Shown piece after piece: positions 24,266 to 35,774 of a DNA stretch of 64,000 nt. Where the stretch lies: NCBI GenBank assembly GCA_017311185.1, contig JAESUZ010005169.1, positions 2,358,501 to 2,422,500 of the forward strand. Direction: 5' to 3'. Position numbers and translations under genes: made by a program. The stretch comes from Proteles cristata cristata. Its lineage: Eukaryota > Chordata > Mammalia > Carnivora > Hyaenidae. Below the pieces are notes generated by a model, which was not told where the DNA came from, did not search any database, and saw only the letters and a program-made list of their open reading frames with translations. The first letter of the stretch is position 1. Each line of letters starts with the position of its first letter.

Positions 24266-24689
24266 TACTTTTCCGAAAAACCATTGCTCAGAGTTAGACT
24301 AGTTTGCATATGTAGTCAGATCTTTTATTTCAATATGAGCTTTCTACAAGCTAAGGACAAAAAGGGTAGGGGAAAACATTCTTACCCCAGAAATTACACC
24401 TCCCTTAATTCTCTGTATCTCTACTCTGTACTCTGCTTTATTTATTTATTTTTTATTGGCTCTGTAATATTGGAAGTAGTTTTAAGTTCTGTTCAATATT
24501 TAATGAAGGACAAATGATATCCAAGGTAAAAAGGAACGTGGAGATATTTCAGATATGTCTCCCATATATCTGAAACCATTGATTTATTGCATTACCAAAC
24601 ACTTCTCCTAGCTGTAGCTACATAAGCATTTAGTGCTCTATGTCCAGCTTCATATGAGCAAAAATTTCAATAAGCTTGGATAAGGTGGC
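24266..24689. other. Unique sequence
   Basis: No feature seen apart from a T-rich run near 24440. Confidence 0.4.
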
Positions 24690-24900
24690 TTTTACAATGC
24701 TATTTGTGTAAAATATGTGATGCTTTCATTGAATAAAGAGCACTGGATGCTGGACAAACTACTATTAATATTGAGATTATAAAGAAAGGACTTGACCCTT
24801 GCCCTCAAGGGAAACAAAGCAAAGTGGGAACTATGAGAATGTAAAGAAATAAAATATAATGCATCATGATAAGTGCTGGGCATTGCCAGAGTACCAGAGA
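24690..24900 (-). mobile_element. L2 3' region, antisense
   Basis: GCACTGGATGCTGGACAAAC, GACCCTTGCCCTCAAGGGAA and CATCATGATAAGTGCTGGGC resemble antisense L2 ('gatccctgccctcatggagc...gataagtgctatgg'). Confidence 0.55.
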
Positions 24901-24967
24901 ATGGTGTGTTAAAATTCCTATGAATAATGTTAAAGTCAGATTTTTATCCAGTAATTCTTTCTTTAAT

Positions 24968-25178
24968 TTTTTTTAAATGTTTATCTATATTTGAGAGAGA
25001 GAGAGAGAGAGCGAGCGAGTAGGGAAGTACAGAGAGAGAGGGAGACACAGAATCCAAAGCAGGCTCCAGGCTCTAAGCTGTCAGCATGAGTCCGACATGG
25101 GGCTCAAACTCACAAACTGTGAGATCATGACCTGAGCTGAAGTTGGATGTTTAACTGACTGAGCCACCCAGAAGCCCC
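24968..25178 (-). mobile_element. Felid SINEC, minus strand
   Basis: Head complement GACTGAGCCACCCAGAAGCC, cat-type AGGCTCCAGGCTCTAAGCTG body, GA-rich tract from 24993. Core TSD AATTCTTTC at 24953-24961 and 25182-25190. Confidence 0.93.
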
Positions 25179-25190
25179 AAGAATTCTTTC

Positions 25191-25804
25191 CTGCTAAATA
25201 ATTAGGCATGGTGAAAATTGATTCTGCTTAGCTGAAATATCATAGAAGAGGCAAGAGATATCATGTAATTTTTAGCCAGATACTTCACTGAATTCTTTGG
25301 ATGAAGATGAGCATCAGTTGTATTTCTCTCAATGTATATGGATTTGGGAGATCTGATTTTCTGATAAGGGCAACTGAAGAACCAAAGAAATATAGGGATT
25401 ACATTGTCAGGTCCCCTTTGTATTTATTTTGCACACATAATGGTTTGATACTGGTCACCATTTGGAATTATTGGTCAAAGTGCATAATCTGCCAAGTCTA
25501 CTAGAAAAAAAGATACCAGGAGCCCTCAAGTTCCTTTCCCTTGAAGTCTGAATTCATAGAGTACTCTCTCCCAGTCAGGAAATCCATAGGAAAAAATAAT
25601 ACCATGGTTTAACAAGTGGGTACATGTGGTAAACAAACATATATTACCCTTGTTTACAGTACTGATAACTTCTGATTATTTCTAATCTCTACAACAGATC
25701 TAATAAGAGCATTGAGAAGATCCTTAATGCTACGTAAATACTTCCCTAACATTTAATCATCTCAGGTTTTGGTATGATAGAAAGGGAAGTTTGGCAGAAA
25801 ATAA
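25191..25804. other. Unique sequence
   Basis: No gene. The 67-codon plus frame at 25301-25504 has no motif. Confidence 0.4.
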
Positions 25805-25868
25805 TATGAGGGTATGTGAGTCACATCTTTGCCACTTAGCAGCTGTGTGACTTCAGGGAAGTCATTTT
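25805..25868 (+). mobile_element. MIR core fragment
   Basis: TTTGCCACTTAGCAGCTGTG, TGACTTCAGGGAAGTCATTT matches the MIR core 'ctgccacttactagctgtgtgaccttgggcaagtcactt'. Confidence 0.72.
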
Positions 25869-25870
25869 AA

Positions 25871-25950
25871 TGACAATAACAACAGCTAGTGTTCCAAAAT
25901 TGTCTATGGTGTGCCTGTCACTCCTCTAAGTGTGTATACATATTTTTCTT
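25871..25950 (-). mobile_element. MIR fragment, opposite orientation
   Basis: ACAATAACAACAGCTAGTG, TGTGCCTGTCACTCCTCTAA, GTGTGTATACAT reads as the antisense MIR end. It directly abuts the sense MIR core at 25805-25868, so two MIRs or an inversion meet here. Confidence 0.6.
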
Positions 25951-27288
25951 TCTTTCTGTCCCTCAATGAGTACTTGCTAGGTAAATAATAGGGAGATTAC
26001 TGTCTGTGGGGCAGTGCTAGGCTCTCAATTCTCCATAAATGCTTAGTTAATTAATAATGGTTACACACATTTTAATTATACACTGTATGTAAATAAGTAA
26101 TTACTATTTCCCTAGATCTATACATGCCATATTGAAAACAGCTGAAATACATAATATGGCCATGACCTTAAAACTTACATTTATCTAGGGAGAAAAAAAA
26201 AGAACCTGAAACTGACTTGAATTGCCTAAATAGTTTTGTCTTTGCTTTTGGTACAAATAAGCACATTAAAATATACTATTTTACAGAGAAAACAGAGGTA
26301 TATGTTCATATTTATGCATAGAAATGACGTCAAACAGCTCTTTGGAAATTAATAGTAAGTAGCTATTACTTTTGATAAGCAAATCATTCTTACTATATGG
26401 TAGTAAAAATAGAATGTGAAAAGTGTGTACATGTTTTATTTAATATTTTAAATGTATAAAGTTATATATTTTATAATTGCTTATTCGTATTTTCAAATAC
26501 TTATATCCTAAAGAGATCCATATTTGTTTACTCCAGATATTTTAGATGATTCTTGAAATCATAAAGAACAAAGTTTAAAGACCCATTGCAATTTTTATAT
26601 CAAATATTTCATTTACGGTGATTTGAACAAGGAAATGATTTTAACCCATAACTGTCAGCAGATTTTCTTCTTTCCACTCTTTCTCCTCTGGGTAAAATCA
26701 GGATTAAAGATCATAAAGCAAAAATTAAAGTTAGGAATGATTAGACATAACTTCTATCCACTTTTAATATTTATATTAATAGTTCAATATCTTTGCCCCT
26801 AGAGCATAGAAATATATAAAGGTCCATTTATGCTCCATATTCCCAATGAAAATGAATAAACACACAGTTTTATCATAAGTATTTTTTTATCATCCAATAT
26901 TTCTGCTGAAGTTCAATATAGATAGGATAATAGATGTCTTGCATGTGCCTAAAACAATTCCTTGCACTCACTAGTCATTTAAGAAAAGTTTGTGAAGTGT
27001 TATAAAATTTTCTCACAAATCAAATAGCAATTCATTTGCTGAGCTTAATATGAAAAACACTTGTTCTCAGATACAGAGTTTCTTCTCAAGGCAAACATAT
27101 ATTTTATAAACCTGTCTTTTGACATACTTTGAACCCCTAAATAGGAACACAATTTGGTAGAATGTTATTCTAAAAATAGAATTGTTTGCAGAGGCACAAG
27201 GGAGAATGTCCTAATACTTGAGTAATTTTAGGATTGATTTTAGAGTGTGTACAGTATGCTTCTAAGATCCGAACCAAGTCCTCCTATT
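25951..27288. other. Unique AT-rich sequence, 1.3 kb
   Basis: No gene or nameable repeat. Confidence 0.4.
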
Positions 27289-27302
27289 CAACATCAATAA
27301 CT

Positions 27303-27523
27303 TTTTTTTTAATTTTTTAAATATTTTATTTACTTCTGAGAGAGAGAGAGACAGAGTGAGCAGGGGAGAGGAAGAGAGAGAGGGAGACACAGAATCAGAA
27401 GCAGGCTCCAGGCTCTGAGCTGTCAGCACAGAGCCCGACATGGGGCTCGAACCCACAAACCGTGAGATCATGACCTGAGCCGAAGTCAGACGCTTAACCG
27501 ACTGAACCACCCAGGCGCCCCAA
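27303..27523 (-). mobile_element. Felid SINEC, minus strand, 14-bp TSD
   Basis: Head complement ACCCAGGCGCCCC ends near 27521, intact B box (GGGCTCGAACCC on the plus strand). TSD CAACATCAATAACT is perfect at 27289-27302 and 27524-27537. The open frame 27262-27510 is antisense SINE sequence. Confidence 0.95.
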
Positions 27524-27537
27524 CAACATCAATAACT

Positions 27538-28412
27538 CTTATCCTGTGCTCCAGCTTATGTTTTTAATGTGTTGCCTTCTACTTTACTGGATGGAAAGTT
27601 AATGAATTATATTCTCCATTGACAGTTATTCCCAGCCATATCTAGGGCTGATTTGGTTAATGGCACTGCCACCTGGCTTTCTAGTTCTCTGCTAGCTGTT
27701 CCCTGCCTTCCTAGAGCAATGCCAGCCTCACTTTTCCTGCCCCCAACCCCAGTTTTTATGAGTGTTAGCAGCAATCTCCTTTACAAATTTAATGTACAGC
27801 CTCCAAGAAACAAGAGGAAAGAAAATTGCACTTTTATGAATTTCCAAATTGCCATAGCTCACACTCAATGTTTATTTTATTTTAATATTATTGCCAAGGG
27901 GTTTTTGCCGAGCAGAATAAATTTAGCACTAATGAGCATAGTTTGAAAGTTTAAAAACATAATTTAATACATGATTCAATGTAATTTCCACAAAAAGGAC
28001 TCTAAGAGGCCAAGGAGTCATTGAACAGGAGGGAAACCATGAGGAAACAATGGAACAAAAAATACATAGGTGAAAGCAATTGTTAGTTTTACATTAGCAA
28101 TTAATCAAGTAGTCTTGTTCCTTTTTTACAGCATAAGGACACTGTTGTACAATGATAAAGGTAAGTCAATTTAATTATAAAATGGCTCCACAGTAGTTTC
28201 TTGCTGAAATCAATCTAACAGGGCTTGGCACATAGTAGGGCTTTCTAATCTTTATTTCCCACTGTTTTATAACTTTAAGATTATATAGTATGGTATGGAA
28301 ACAACTTTTCACAGTTAAATTTGTCAGTTAGTAACCCAATGATTGTAGTCTTTTAAAATAAAATTATTATTTTGTAGTAAGAATTGTTTAAAGGAACATA
28401 GTTTCTAGGTTT
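27538..28412. other. Unique sequence
   Basis: A 97-codon plus frame (27653-27946) begins in a less AT-rich patch and contains no motif I know. CTTGGCACATAGTAGGGCTT at 28224 resembles an L2 or MIR end, too short to call. Confidence 0.4.
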
Positions 28413-28429
28413 TAAAATATGGCTGTACT

Positions 28430-28649
28430 GGGGGGCACCTGGGTGGCTCAGTCGGTTAAGCATCAGACTTCAGGGGAGGTCATGTCTCACGGCCCATAAG
28501 TTTGAGCCCGGCATCAGCCTCTGTCTGACAGCTCAGAGGCTGGATCCTGCTTCAGATTCTGTGTCTCCCTCTCTCTCTTCCCCTCCCCTGCTCATGTTCT
28601 GTTTCTCTCTCCTTGAAAAATCAATAAACATTAAAAAAAATAAGTAAAA
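28430..28649 (+). mobile_element. Felid SINEC
   Basis: Head GGGGCACCTGGGTGGCTCAG, TGACAGCTCAGAGGCTGGAT body, CT tract. TSDs TAAAATATGGCTGTACT (28413-28429) and TAAAATATGGTTGTACT (28650-28666) differ once in 17 bp. Confidence 0.95.
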
Positions 28650-28666
28650 TAAAATATGGTTGTACT

Positions 28667-29248
28667 TACTGATCTGTGTCTAATGCATATGCCTACATTA
28701 TTATTTTTTCTTACAAATTGAAATATCACAGGACTATTTTGTTTCCCCTTAATATTACTATTTAAATAGTAATTAATTTATAAGCATCATATAGGACTTC
28801 TCAGGCAAAATAAAACATAGGATCAAAAAGATGCTGTTATTATTATTAAATCTAATATTAATTTGGTTTGAAAGAGTACATGCATATAGATTCCTATAAA
28901 ACAATGCATTACTGGTCAGATAAAATTAAAAATAAAACAGATTCAACTTTTTTTCTTGTTCCATAATAGGTCTAAGATTTTAACAATAGTGGATGCTGTC
29001 CAAATCCATGATCTTTCCACCAAACTTCTTTTTTTCCACATAATAATTTTATATTTACATTAAATACTATCTATACCTTTTAACTGTACTTCCTGTCCTC
29101 CTTTTCTCTCCTGAAACCATTCCAATCTGTTTTTGTCCCATCTTGAAAAAGGTGTTAACCTATGCCAGAATGATCTCCTACAGATTGATCACTCAAATAC
29201 AAACAAGCAAACAAAAAACCCCACAAGGTAGTCTTTCTATAAAACTCC
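28667..29248. other. Unique sequence
   Basis: No gene. A pyrimidine-rich stretch near 29085-29135 might belong to the L2 that is clear further on. Confidence 0.35.
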
Positions 29249-29497
29249 ATGGAAACTGTACAGAGTCCAGTGAGTAAGGCATTCCATCCTGGACAGCCAC
29301 AAAACAGATTCAGCTCACCTGATCATGCCAGAGGAGGATCTGATGATTTTCTACCTGCACATCCTAATGTGGGAAATCTTGCTGCCAGCTTTTTACCGCA
29401 CAGCTACAGGCTCAGAGTTTGGAACACAGTGGGGCTTTCTGACTGTTCACCCAAGGGAAAGAGTTGGTGTTATTCCCAGCAATTAAAGCTGAGTTAG
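29249..29497 (+). other. Unassigned 82-codon open frame in a less AT-rich patch
   Basis: Starts METVQSPVSKAFHPGQ and ends SWCYSQQLKLS. The patch is visibly richer in G and C than its surroundings and is not one of the repeats I recognise. The peptide is polar with no signal peptide, membrane segment or family motif visible. There is no credible splice-site partner in view. It may be a fragment of an mRNA-derived retrocopy, an old exon, or chance. Confidence 0.2.
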
Positions 29498-29779
29498 CAG
29501 GAATGGCATGCAGCCAATTTCTGCCCGAATGTAGTCTTTTTGTGCCCTGCTCTTGTTCATATCAGGAGAAGAACTAATGATTCCTTAAAGAAGCAGAAAA
29601 TCCAGAAAGCCATGAGGCAGGCTTCCTCACTTGTAATCTGATGTCCATTCCTGCTGCCCTCCTGGGAGTCACTTTAGAATAAATGGGCATCAAAGGATCC
29701 ATCTATCCATTACTTCTCTTGTCTCCACGAGTTTTCTCCCAGTGCACCAAGGGGACTAGTGAAGGTCCTCTTTGATTAT
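29498..29779. other. Unique, moderately GC-rich sequence
   Basis: Continues the same less AT-rich patch; no feature named. Confidence 0.35.
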
Positions 29780-31090
29780 TTAACTCTTTCCCCCTTTTAA
29801 TGAAAATCCCTAATTATCCAGCAAAATTTCTTACCTACCACAAGTTTCCAGTCAAGTAATCCCTCCTCTATCCTTATAGTACTCATCCTACCAGTGGGAT
29901 TGGACAGCACTGATCATGTCCCCTCCCTCCTTTGAAACCCTTTCTTAGCTAGTTTCTGGAATACCACATTCTTGGTTCTTTTCCTACCTTACTAGTGACT
30001 CCTCCTTATTTTTCATGCTGGATTATACTTGAATTCATAAGCTGTAAAATTATAGTGTCTTAATATTTGATCCTTCTGTATGTTCTCTATACTCATTCTT
30101 CAGATAATTTCATACTGTTCTATGACTTTGAATTTCACTTGTAATCAATGAATAGTGCCTTTATATTTCCAGCCTCAACCTCTTCTGCAAACTGCATAGT
30201 TCTATATCCAACTGACTTCTCAACTTTGTAAGAATTGACTTTCTAAGAGAATCATAAGCAAAGGAGTTCAAACCACCTTTTTCTATAAGGAAATCTTTAC
30301 TGAGATTACTAATCAGTACTTCACATTTAAAAAGTCCAAATTTGCACTCCACTCGTTTCTTGCCCAATCTTTCCATCATCGAACAGTAACCACATTTTTC
30401 TAGATAATAAGACCAATTCACTTAGCATCTCTTTTGACCCCTCTCTTTCTCTAATACTCCACATGTAAACATCAGTAAATTTTGTTGACAATTTTTCTGA
30501 AATATACCCAGAATCAAACCTCTGTTCCCTACCTCCACTGCAACCTTCACAGTCCAAGATACCATCATCTGCTGCCCGGATTAAACAACAGCTTCCTAGT
30601 TATTCTCTGTGCTTTCACTCTTGCTCTTCTGTGGAATATTCTCCAAACAGCAGCAGCAGAGTGAGAGTTCTGAGTAGTGAATTGATGTCACCTTGCTGCA
30701 TTAGTGTCATTAGTCTCACGGGTCTCCATTGAATACCTCAAGTGCATATCTGCTCAAGGTTTTTGTATTAGATTTTCTTTCTGTCTGGAACGCTATTTTT
30801 TTTAAAAAATAGATGAATGGCTACTTTATTTTCTTCAAATCTCTGCTCACATATCGGCTTATCAGCATTGTTTTTTTAAAAAAATATTTTCTTGCATAAA
30901 CTATCACATCTTCTACAGTAATTTTTTATCCACTCATTTTGCTTTTTATTTCTTCACGGCATTTACCACAACTCTCAATATTCTGTCTGTCTCTCTTCCC
31001 CCGAAAAATATCCACTAGAGAAGAGTAGGGCTATTTTATTCTTGTCATCCCTCTAATTTTTCAGTGCCAAGGTCCTTGATTGGTGAGTCG
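29780..31090 (+). mobile_element. Long L2 LINE fragment (RT region to 3' UTR)
   Basis: L2 landmarks in order: TGGTTCTTTTCCTACCTTAC with TAGTGACTCCTCCTTATTTT, TGTTCTCTATACTCATTCTT, TTTATATTTCCAGCCTCAAC, TATATCCAACTGACTTCTCA, AGTCCAAGATACCATCATCT, CTCCAAACAGCAGCAGCAGA, TTCTGTCTGGAACGCTATTT, AAATCTCTGCTCACATATCG, CATTTACCACAACTCTCAAT. No intact reading frame is left. At about 1.3 kb it is one of the longest L2 remnants in the window. Confidence 0.7.
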
Positions 31091-31179
31091 CAAAAGTCAC
31101 TCCCTTTGGAGTTTTCAGTATCTTACTGTAAATTTAGTTTCAAAACAAAATTTTAATATAAAAAAACACACCTTTTGGA

Positions 31180-31350
31180 TTCATTCAATAAATACACTAG
31201 GCAATCACATCATTAATTATTAATCTATCATCATTATTTATTCAACACTAATAAATTATTCACCAAATATACTTTTAAACTCACATAAATATAAAAGACT
31301 ATGCTAAATACTGTTGGGAATACTCACATAAATAAGATACCATTGTTCTT
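31180..31350 (-). mobile_element. L2 3' end, antisense (tentative)
   Basis: TTCATTCAATAAATACACTA, GACTATGCTAAATACTGTTG and GGAATACTCACATAAATAAG fit antisense L2 ('attcaacaaatatttattgag...gctaagtactggg'). AT-rich, so the match is weak. Confidence 0.4.
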
Positions 31351-31589
31351 TTTAAAAATTAGATAAATTGGTGAGCATCGTCACAGAAAAAAAATATAAA
31401 GAGAACAGTTTAAAAATGTTACAAAGAGAAAAAAATCCCTAAATGGGCAAATAACAGTGACATACAGCTTTGTTTCATACCTAGTAACTGTAATGAGTCT
31501 TGACATAATTTAAACATAAAAAATCTGAAAAAAATAGCAATTTCATCACTTGCTAACCATATCATCGTTGGCATTTTTCCTTAAACTTT

Positions 31590-31740
31590 CATTGCTCTTT
31601 TTTTAGCTGTATGATATTTAGTTTTCTCATCTATATAATGGAATATTTTGCAGATATTAAATGAAGAAAATGTTAGTACAGCATATAACCTAATACCTGG
31701 CACTTAATAAGTCTTCAATATTATTATAATAGTAAATATT
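31590..31740 (+). mobile_element. MIR
   Basis: TTTAGCTGTATGATATTTAG, TTTTCTCATCTATATAATGG, AATACCTGGCACTTAATAAG and TCTTCAATATTATTATAATA follow the MIR order from the 'agctgtgtgacc' core to the end. Confidence 0.68.
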
Positions 31741-32199
31741 ATATAGACAAAATGAATATCATGAATGATGTAGCCATAGAATGACATGATTTATCTTTAA
31801 TATGTTTTATAAAGAAAAACATCCATATTTCTCTAATAATAAGGAAAAAATAACAAAAGCTATTTTTAAAAAGTAAATAAAATACTTTCCACTATGTATA
31901 TGACCACCACACTTAATAGTTTTTTCACTGTTCCTCAAAATATCTTCAGTTGCTGCAGTTAGAGTGGCCAGAATCAGAAAAAAAAATTATTCCTAATTAA
32001 AATTAAATTTCAGATGAGCAAAAAATTATTTTCTATGTAAGAGTGTCCCAAATATTACATGAGACATGCTTATACTTAAACTTTGTTTTTGTGAACTGAA
32101 CTTCATATCTAACCAGTATACTTAAATTTGATGGCAACCTTAAATATAATCTCTAGTTTAATTTTTTAAACTTAATCAGTGGTATACTGATAAACAGGC
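31741..32199. other. Unique AT-rich sequence
   Basis: No feature seen. Confidence 0.4.
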
Positions 32200-32208
32200 T
32201 TCTCTCTT

Positions 32209-32245
<37 letters not shown>

Positions 32246-32246
32246 A
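32200..32246. repeat. (CT)n(CA)n compound microsatellite
   Basis: About 14 CT units followed by about 9 CA units, with one interruption near the start. Likely length-polymorphic. Confidence 0.92.
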
Positions 32247-32380
32247 TACATAAACAGAGAGACTTTATATGTTGTTCACCAAGTTCATCTACTGAGCTGA
32301 TAGTGGCCAGCTCTGATATACCACTGAAAGGGAACTCAGGAAATTATAAGGAACTTTAGAAATCAAATTAAGATCCATTT

Positions 32381-32555
32381 TGCTTTTCATTTTTATAAGA
32401 TTTTTAAATGTTTATTTATTATTTTGGGATGGGGAGAAAGAGAGAATCCCAAGCAGGCTCCACAGCTAGGGGCTGGATCTCATGAACCTTGAGATCATGA
32501 CCTGAGTTGAAATCAAGAGTCAGATGCTTAACTAACTGAGCCACCCAGGTGCCCC
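32381..32555 (-). mobile_element. SINEC, older subtype, GA tract shortened
   Basis: Head complement AACTGAGCCACCCAGGTGCC, body AGAATCCCAAGCAGGCTCC. TSD AAGATCCATTT at 32370-32380 and 32556-32566 is exact. The GA-rich tract is much shorter than in its relatives. Confidence 0.92.
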
Positions 32556-32566
32556 AAGATCCATTT

Positions 32567-32784
32567 AATATAGAGATTAGGAACCTACAAACAATGGCCT
32601 GAGGCTAAATCTTGCTCATGGCCTTTTCTTGTAACTACCCTCAGGTTAGGAATTGTTTTTTATATTTTATACTTTAATTTATAAACAAAGAATGATATAC
32701 AAAGAGAACTTCTGTAGCCCACAAAGCTTAAAATATTTATTATACGGTCCTTTATAGAAAAATTTGTCAATTCATGAATAGACT
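32567..32784. other. Unique sequence
   Basis: No feature seen. Confidence 0.4.
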
Positions 32785-32960
32785 CATTGTGATTCACTCA
32801 TTCAGTGAATAATTCAGTGAATAATTATTGAGAGCTCACTCAGAAATCCTGCCGGATGCCTTTACTGAGTTGACAGTGTAATATGAAAAATGAGAAAGAT
32901 ATTCAATTGAATAAGGTATGAATAAATCTATAAGTACTAAAATAAATCTATATGGAAATA
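32785..32960 (-). mobile_element. L2 3' end, antisense (tentative)
   Basis: CACTCATTCAGTGAATAATT, TTATTGAGAGCTCACTCAGA, GTTGACAGTGTAATATGAAA resemble antisense L2. The 14-base GTGAATAATTCA unit is doubled at 32806-32827. Confidence 0.42.
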
Positions 32961-33528
32961 TAGAGCATTATGCAAATAAGTTGTCTTTCTAAAGTTAGGT
33001 ATTTTGACTTTTTTATAATGCAAGCTAATTAGTTAGCCCAGCCAACTACAGAAACTTATTTTCTGATTTTTTTTTTTTTTGGTTAGTAAATTGGCATTGC
33101 AAATACTTAATTAAAAAATTTACTTTTCTTATACCTTTTGCATTTCTTCAGATTATTCCTTTGTTTACAGTTTTGAAATAAATTTTAGCAGGGCAATGTT
33201 ATTATATCTGTATTAACCACAGGATAATCCTTATAATCTTCCAGTTCAGCTTCTTTTATCTAAATGTCTATTCCAGCAGGATGCATACTGAATGGTAAAA
33301 CACTAATGGAGAAGCAAATAAAACACTCAGGCAGCCAGACCCATCAAATACACTCTGCTTACAAATGAGATGTTAGCTATTATTACCCAATACAGTTCAT
33401 ATCTAACCTCTGTCTTTACTCAAACCTAACATGTTTTCCCAAGATTTCTTTTTAACATTTTATCTTAAAGGGGAAGATTTTATTACTTACGTAACATTAG
33501 TATTTCTGCCTATGTACAGAATTCGTGT
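32961..33528. other. Unique AT-rich sequence
   Basis: No feature seen. Confidence 0.4.
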
Positions 33529-33582
33529 CAGATTCTGTGTCTCCCTCTCTCTCTCTCTTAAAAATAAACACTAAAAAAAATG
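33529..33582 (+). mobile_element. 5'-truncated SINEC tail
   Basis: Only the 3' end remains: TCAGATTCTGTGTCTCCCTC, a CT run, then AAAAATAAACACTAAAAAAAA. The tRNA-like head is absent, so it could never be transcribed from its own promoter. Confidence 0.85.
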
Positions 33583-34094
33583 AGGCAGAAAGGCAACATA
33601 AATATACTGTCACAAACATTCAATAACTATATGTTAGGGTTTTTTCCACAGCTAAATTTGAAATTTAATAGAAAAAATTAAGATCTACTTAATTAAATAG
33701 TTCTTCAAGGCATGAAATCCACTTATATTTTAAAATTGTATTCTTTCTCATGCTTGCAGTTGAATGGAAATTTTTCTTTAAGATCTGAGGTGAATGTTGG
33801 ATGATATGATGAACTCAATTATTTGACTTTAAAAAGTGTGGCAGAACTATAAAAAAATCTTAGAAAATTAAACATGTTTAAGACAGATTAAGAAATTGCA
33901 CTTCTTGAGAGTGTTGAATTTTCTAGAGGAAATCATAGGTTGAAAGTTTACCTTTTGAGGGTCAAAAATCAAGTGACAAATTAGTATCTTAAACTTACTC
34001 CTTTTGTAGAAATAAAATAGTATTTAAGAAGTATTTGGAAGCTTGGCACTTGCTAAAAAATATATATATTTTAAAAGTTTAAGACCTACCAATT
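33583..34094. other. Unique AT-rich sequence
   Basis: No feature seen. Confidence 0.4.
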
Positions 34095-34108
34095 TGCTCT
34101 CCTTTCTT

Positions 34109-34338
34109 TAAAAAAAAAATTTTTTTTTTAATGTTTTATTTATTTCTAGGAGAGAAAGAGAGAGACAGTGTGAGCAGGGGAGGGTCAGAGAGAGAGGGAG
34201 TCACAGACTGAAACAGGCTCCAGGCTCTGAGCTGGCAGTCAGCACAGAGCCCGACGCGGGGCTTGAACCCACAAACCACGAGATCATGACCTAAGCGAAA
34301 GTCGGACGCTTAACTGACTAAGTCACCCAGGCGCCCCA
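34109..34338 (-). mobile_element. Felid SINEC, minus strand
   Basis: Head complement TAAGTCACCCAGGCGCCCC, cat-type block CAGGCTCTGAGCTGGCAGTC. It shares the extra GCAGTCAGCACAGAGCCCGA variant with the SINE at 1482-1696, so both may be one subfamily. TSDs TGCTCTCCTTTCTT (34095-34108) and TGCTCTTCTTTCTT (34339-34352). Confidence 0.95.
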
Positions 34339-34352
34339 TGCTCTTCTTTCTT

Positions 34353-34942
34353 CCCAGTCTTTAATCTTCCTTCGCATAGACCTAAGTGGTAGACTGGTTT
34401 TCTGGCTACTTTTTGAAACAACTTTTAACTGGGCTTCAGGGGGCTTTCCCATCTCCAGCTGGGTTATAATAGAAAAGCTAAAATACTGAAGTTACCTCTA
34501 TAAAATTCAGAGTTGACAGTTCTTAATTCTTCTCTTTGATGGCATAAACCCTGCAGTATTTTGAAGTCACGCTTGTACTTATGCTCACTTATTATTTTGG
34601 TATGTCTATATATTTTTAATGTAATATTTTGGTCTTTTAATGTTATATATTAAAAATTCTAGATTTAAAGATTTCAAGATCTCAAGTTCTTTACACTTTG
34701 CAAAATTTATGTTTTTGTTCACTAACAAATTTGATTGCTTAACAATCAAGAATACTTTATTAAGTGTTCTTTTGTAAGTCAAAACTTCCTGGAACTTGCC
34801 TAGTAACTATTTGACTTCCTTAATTAAGACTAACTTATAGTAGCAAGTTGGTATAAGCTATAAAGTGCATGATAAATCTGACAATCTAATAGCCACATCT
34901 ATTGAGATGAGTGATGAAAAACCCAATCATATAAAGAACATA
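34353..34942. other. Unique sequence
   Basis: No feature seen. Confidence 0.4.
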
Positions 34943-35166
34943 GGGGCACCTAGGTGGCTTAGTTGGTTAAGTGTCAGACTCTTGATCTTGGCTCAGATCC
35001 TGATCTCACAGTTCGTGAGTTCTAGTCCTGTGTAGCCCTCAGTGCTGACAGCACCATGCCTGCTTGGGATTCTCTCTCTCCCTCCCTCCCTCTCTCTTTC
35101 TGTCTATGCTTCTCCCCCACTCTTGCTCTATCTCTCTATCAAAAATCAATAATAACACTTAAAAAA
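34943..35166 (+). mobile_element. SINEC, older GCTTGGGATTCTC subtype
   Basis: Head GGGGCACCTAGGTGGCTTAG, body GCCTGCTTGGGATTCTCTC, long CT tract (CCCTCCCTCCCTC). Tail AAAAATCAATAATAACACTT. No clear TSD. Confidence 0.9.
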
Positions 35167-35511
35167 TAACACATATGTTCCTGTTGTTTCCATATTTCTA
35201 ACATTTTGTACAGACTATTCAGAGGAACTTCTGGTGATGGCCTACTCAACCATGATATTAAGGGACTCCAAAGTGGGTAATTTAACTCCTTGGAAAAGAC
35301 ATTTCTCTCCTGAGCTCACAAAACCAAATCACTATAATGATTTCACTTAATCTCTGATTATAGTTTGGATGTGGCCTCAGGTAGAATATGTTTCTACAAA
35401 CGTAACCAAAAAATGTGATCTAAATTTGTGGTTGCAATAGATTAAAAAAATCATGGTTCATATGCTGAAATTTGTCACTTCACACACTTAAAGTACCATC
35501 AGACTGATTAG
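35167..35511. other. Unique sequence
   Basis: No feature seen. Confidence 0.4.
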
Positions 35512-35700
35512 AACATTGATCTTAACCTTAGCTGTAAATCAGAATCTACTAGGTAGATTTTAATAAATGCCAATGGCTGAAGCTCTGATGAGACCAATTA
35601 ATCAAAAATCTGTGGAGGTTAGGACTTGGGCATCAGTATTCCTTAAAAATGTTCTCTAGTGATTCTTATCAGGACCTAGGATCGAAACCACAACATTAGA
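35512..35700. mobile_element. MER5A-like hAT-Charlie element
   Basis: TTGATCTTAACCTTAGCTGT, AAATCAGAATCTACTAGGTA, GCATCAGTATTCCTTAAAAA and CTCTAGTGATTCTTATCAGG follow the MER5A order ('ctcaaccttggctgcacattagaatcacc...gggcatcgggat...caggtgattctaatg'). Confidence 0.7.
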
Positions 35701-35732
35701 GGCCATGCGTGGTGCTCAGTTTCTGGGATCTC

Positions 35733-35774
35733 AACTGTAGTTGTATATTATACCTACCTGGGAAGCTTTTGTTG
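35733..35774. mobile_element. Second, truncated MER5A-like start
   Basis: TCTCAACTGTAGTTGTATAT, TATACCTACCTGGGAAGCTT repeats the start of the same family 33 bp after the first copy ends, in the same orientation, then stops. Confidence 0.5.

Noticed and set aside
27262..27510. 82-codon minus frame starting MVQSVKRLTSAQVMISRF
   Set aside because: Same peptide pattern appears at 6413-6625, 11461-11652, 47078-47263, 50840-51052 and 61456-61647. It is translated SINE.
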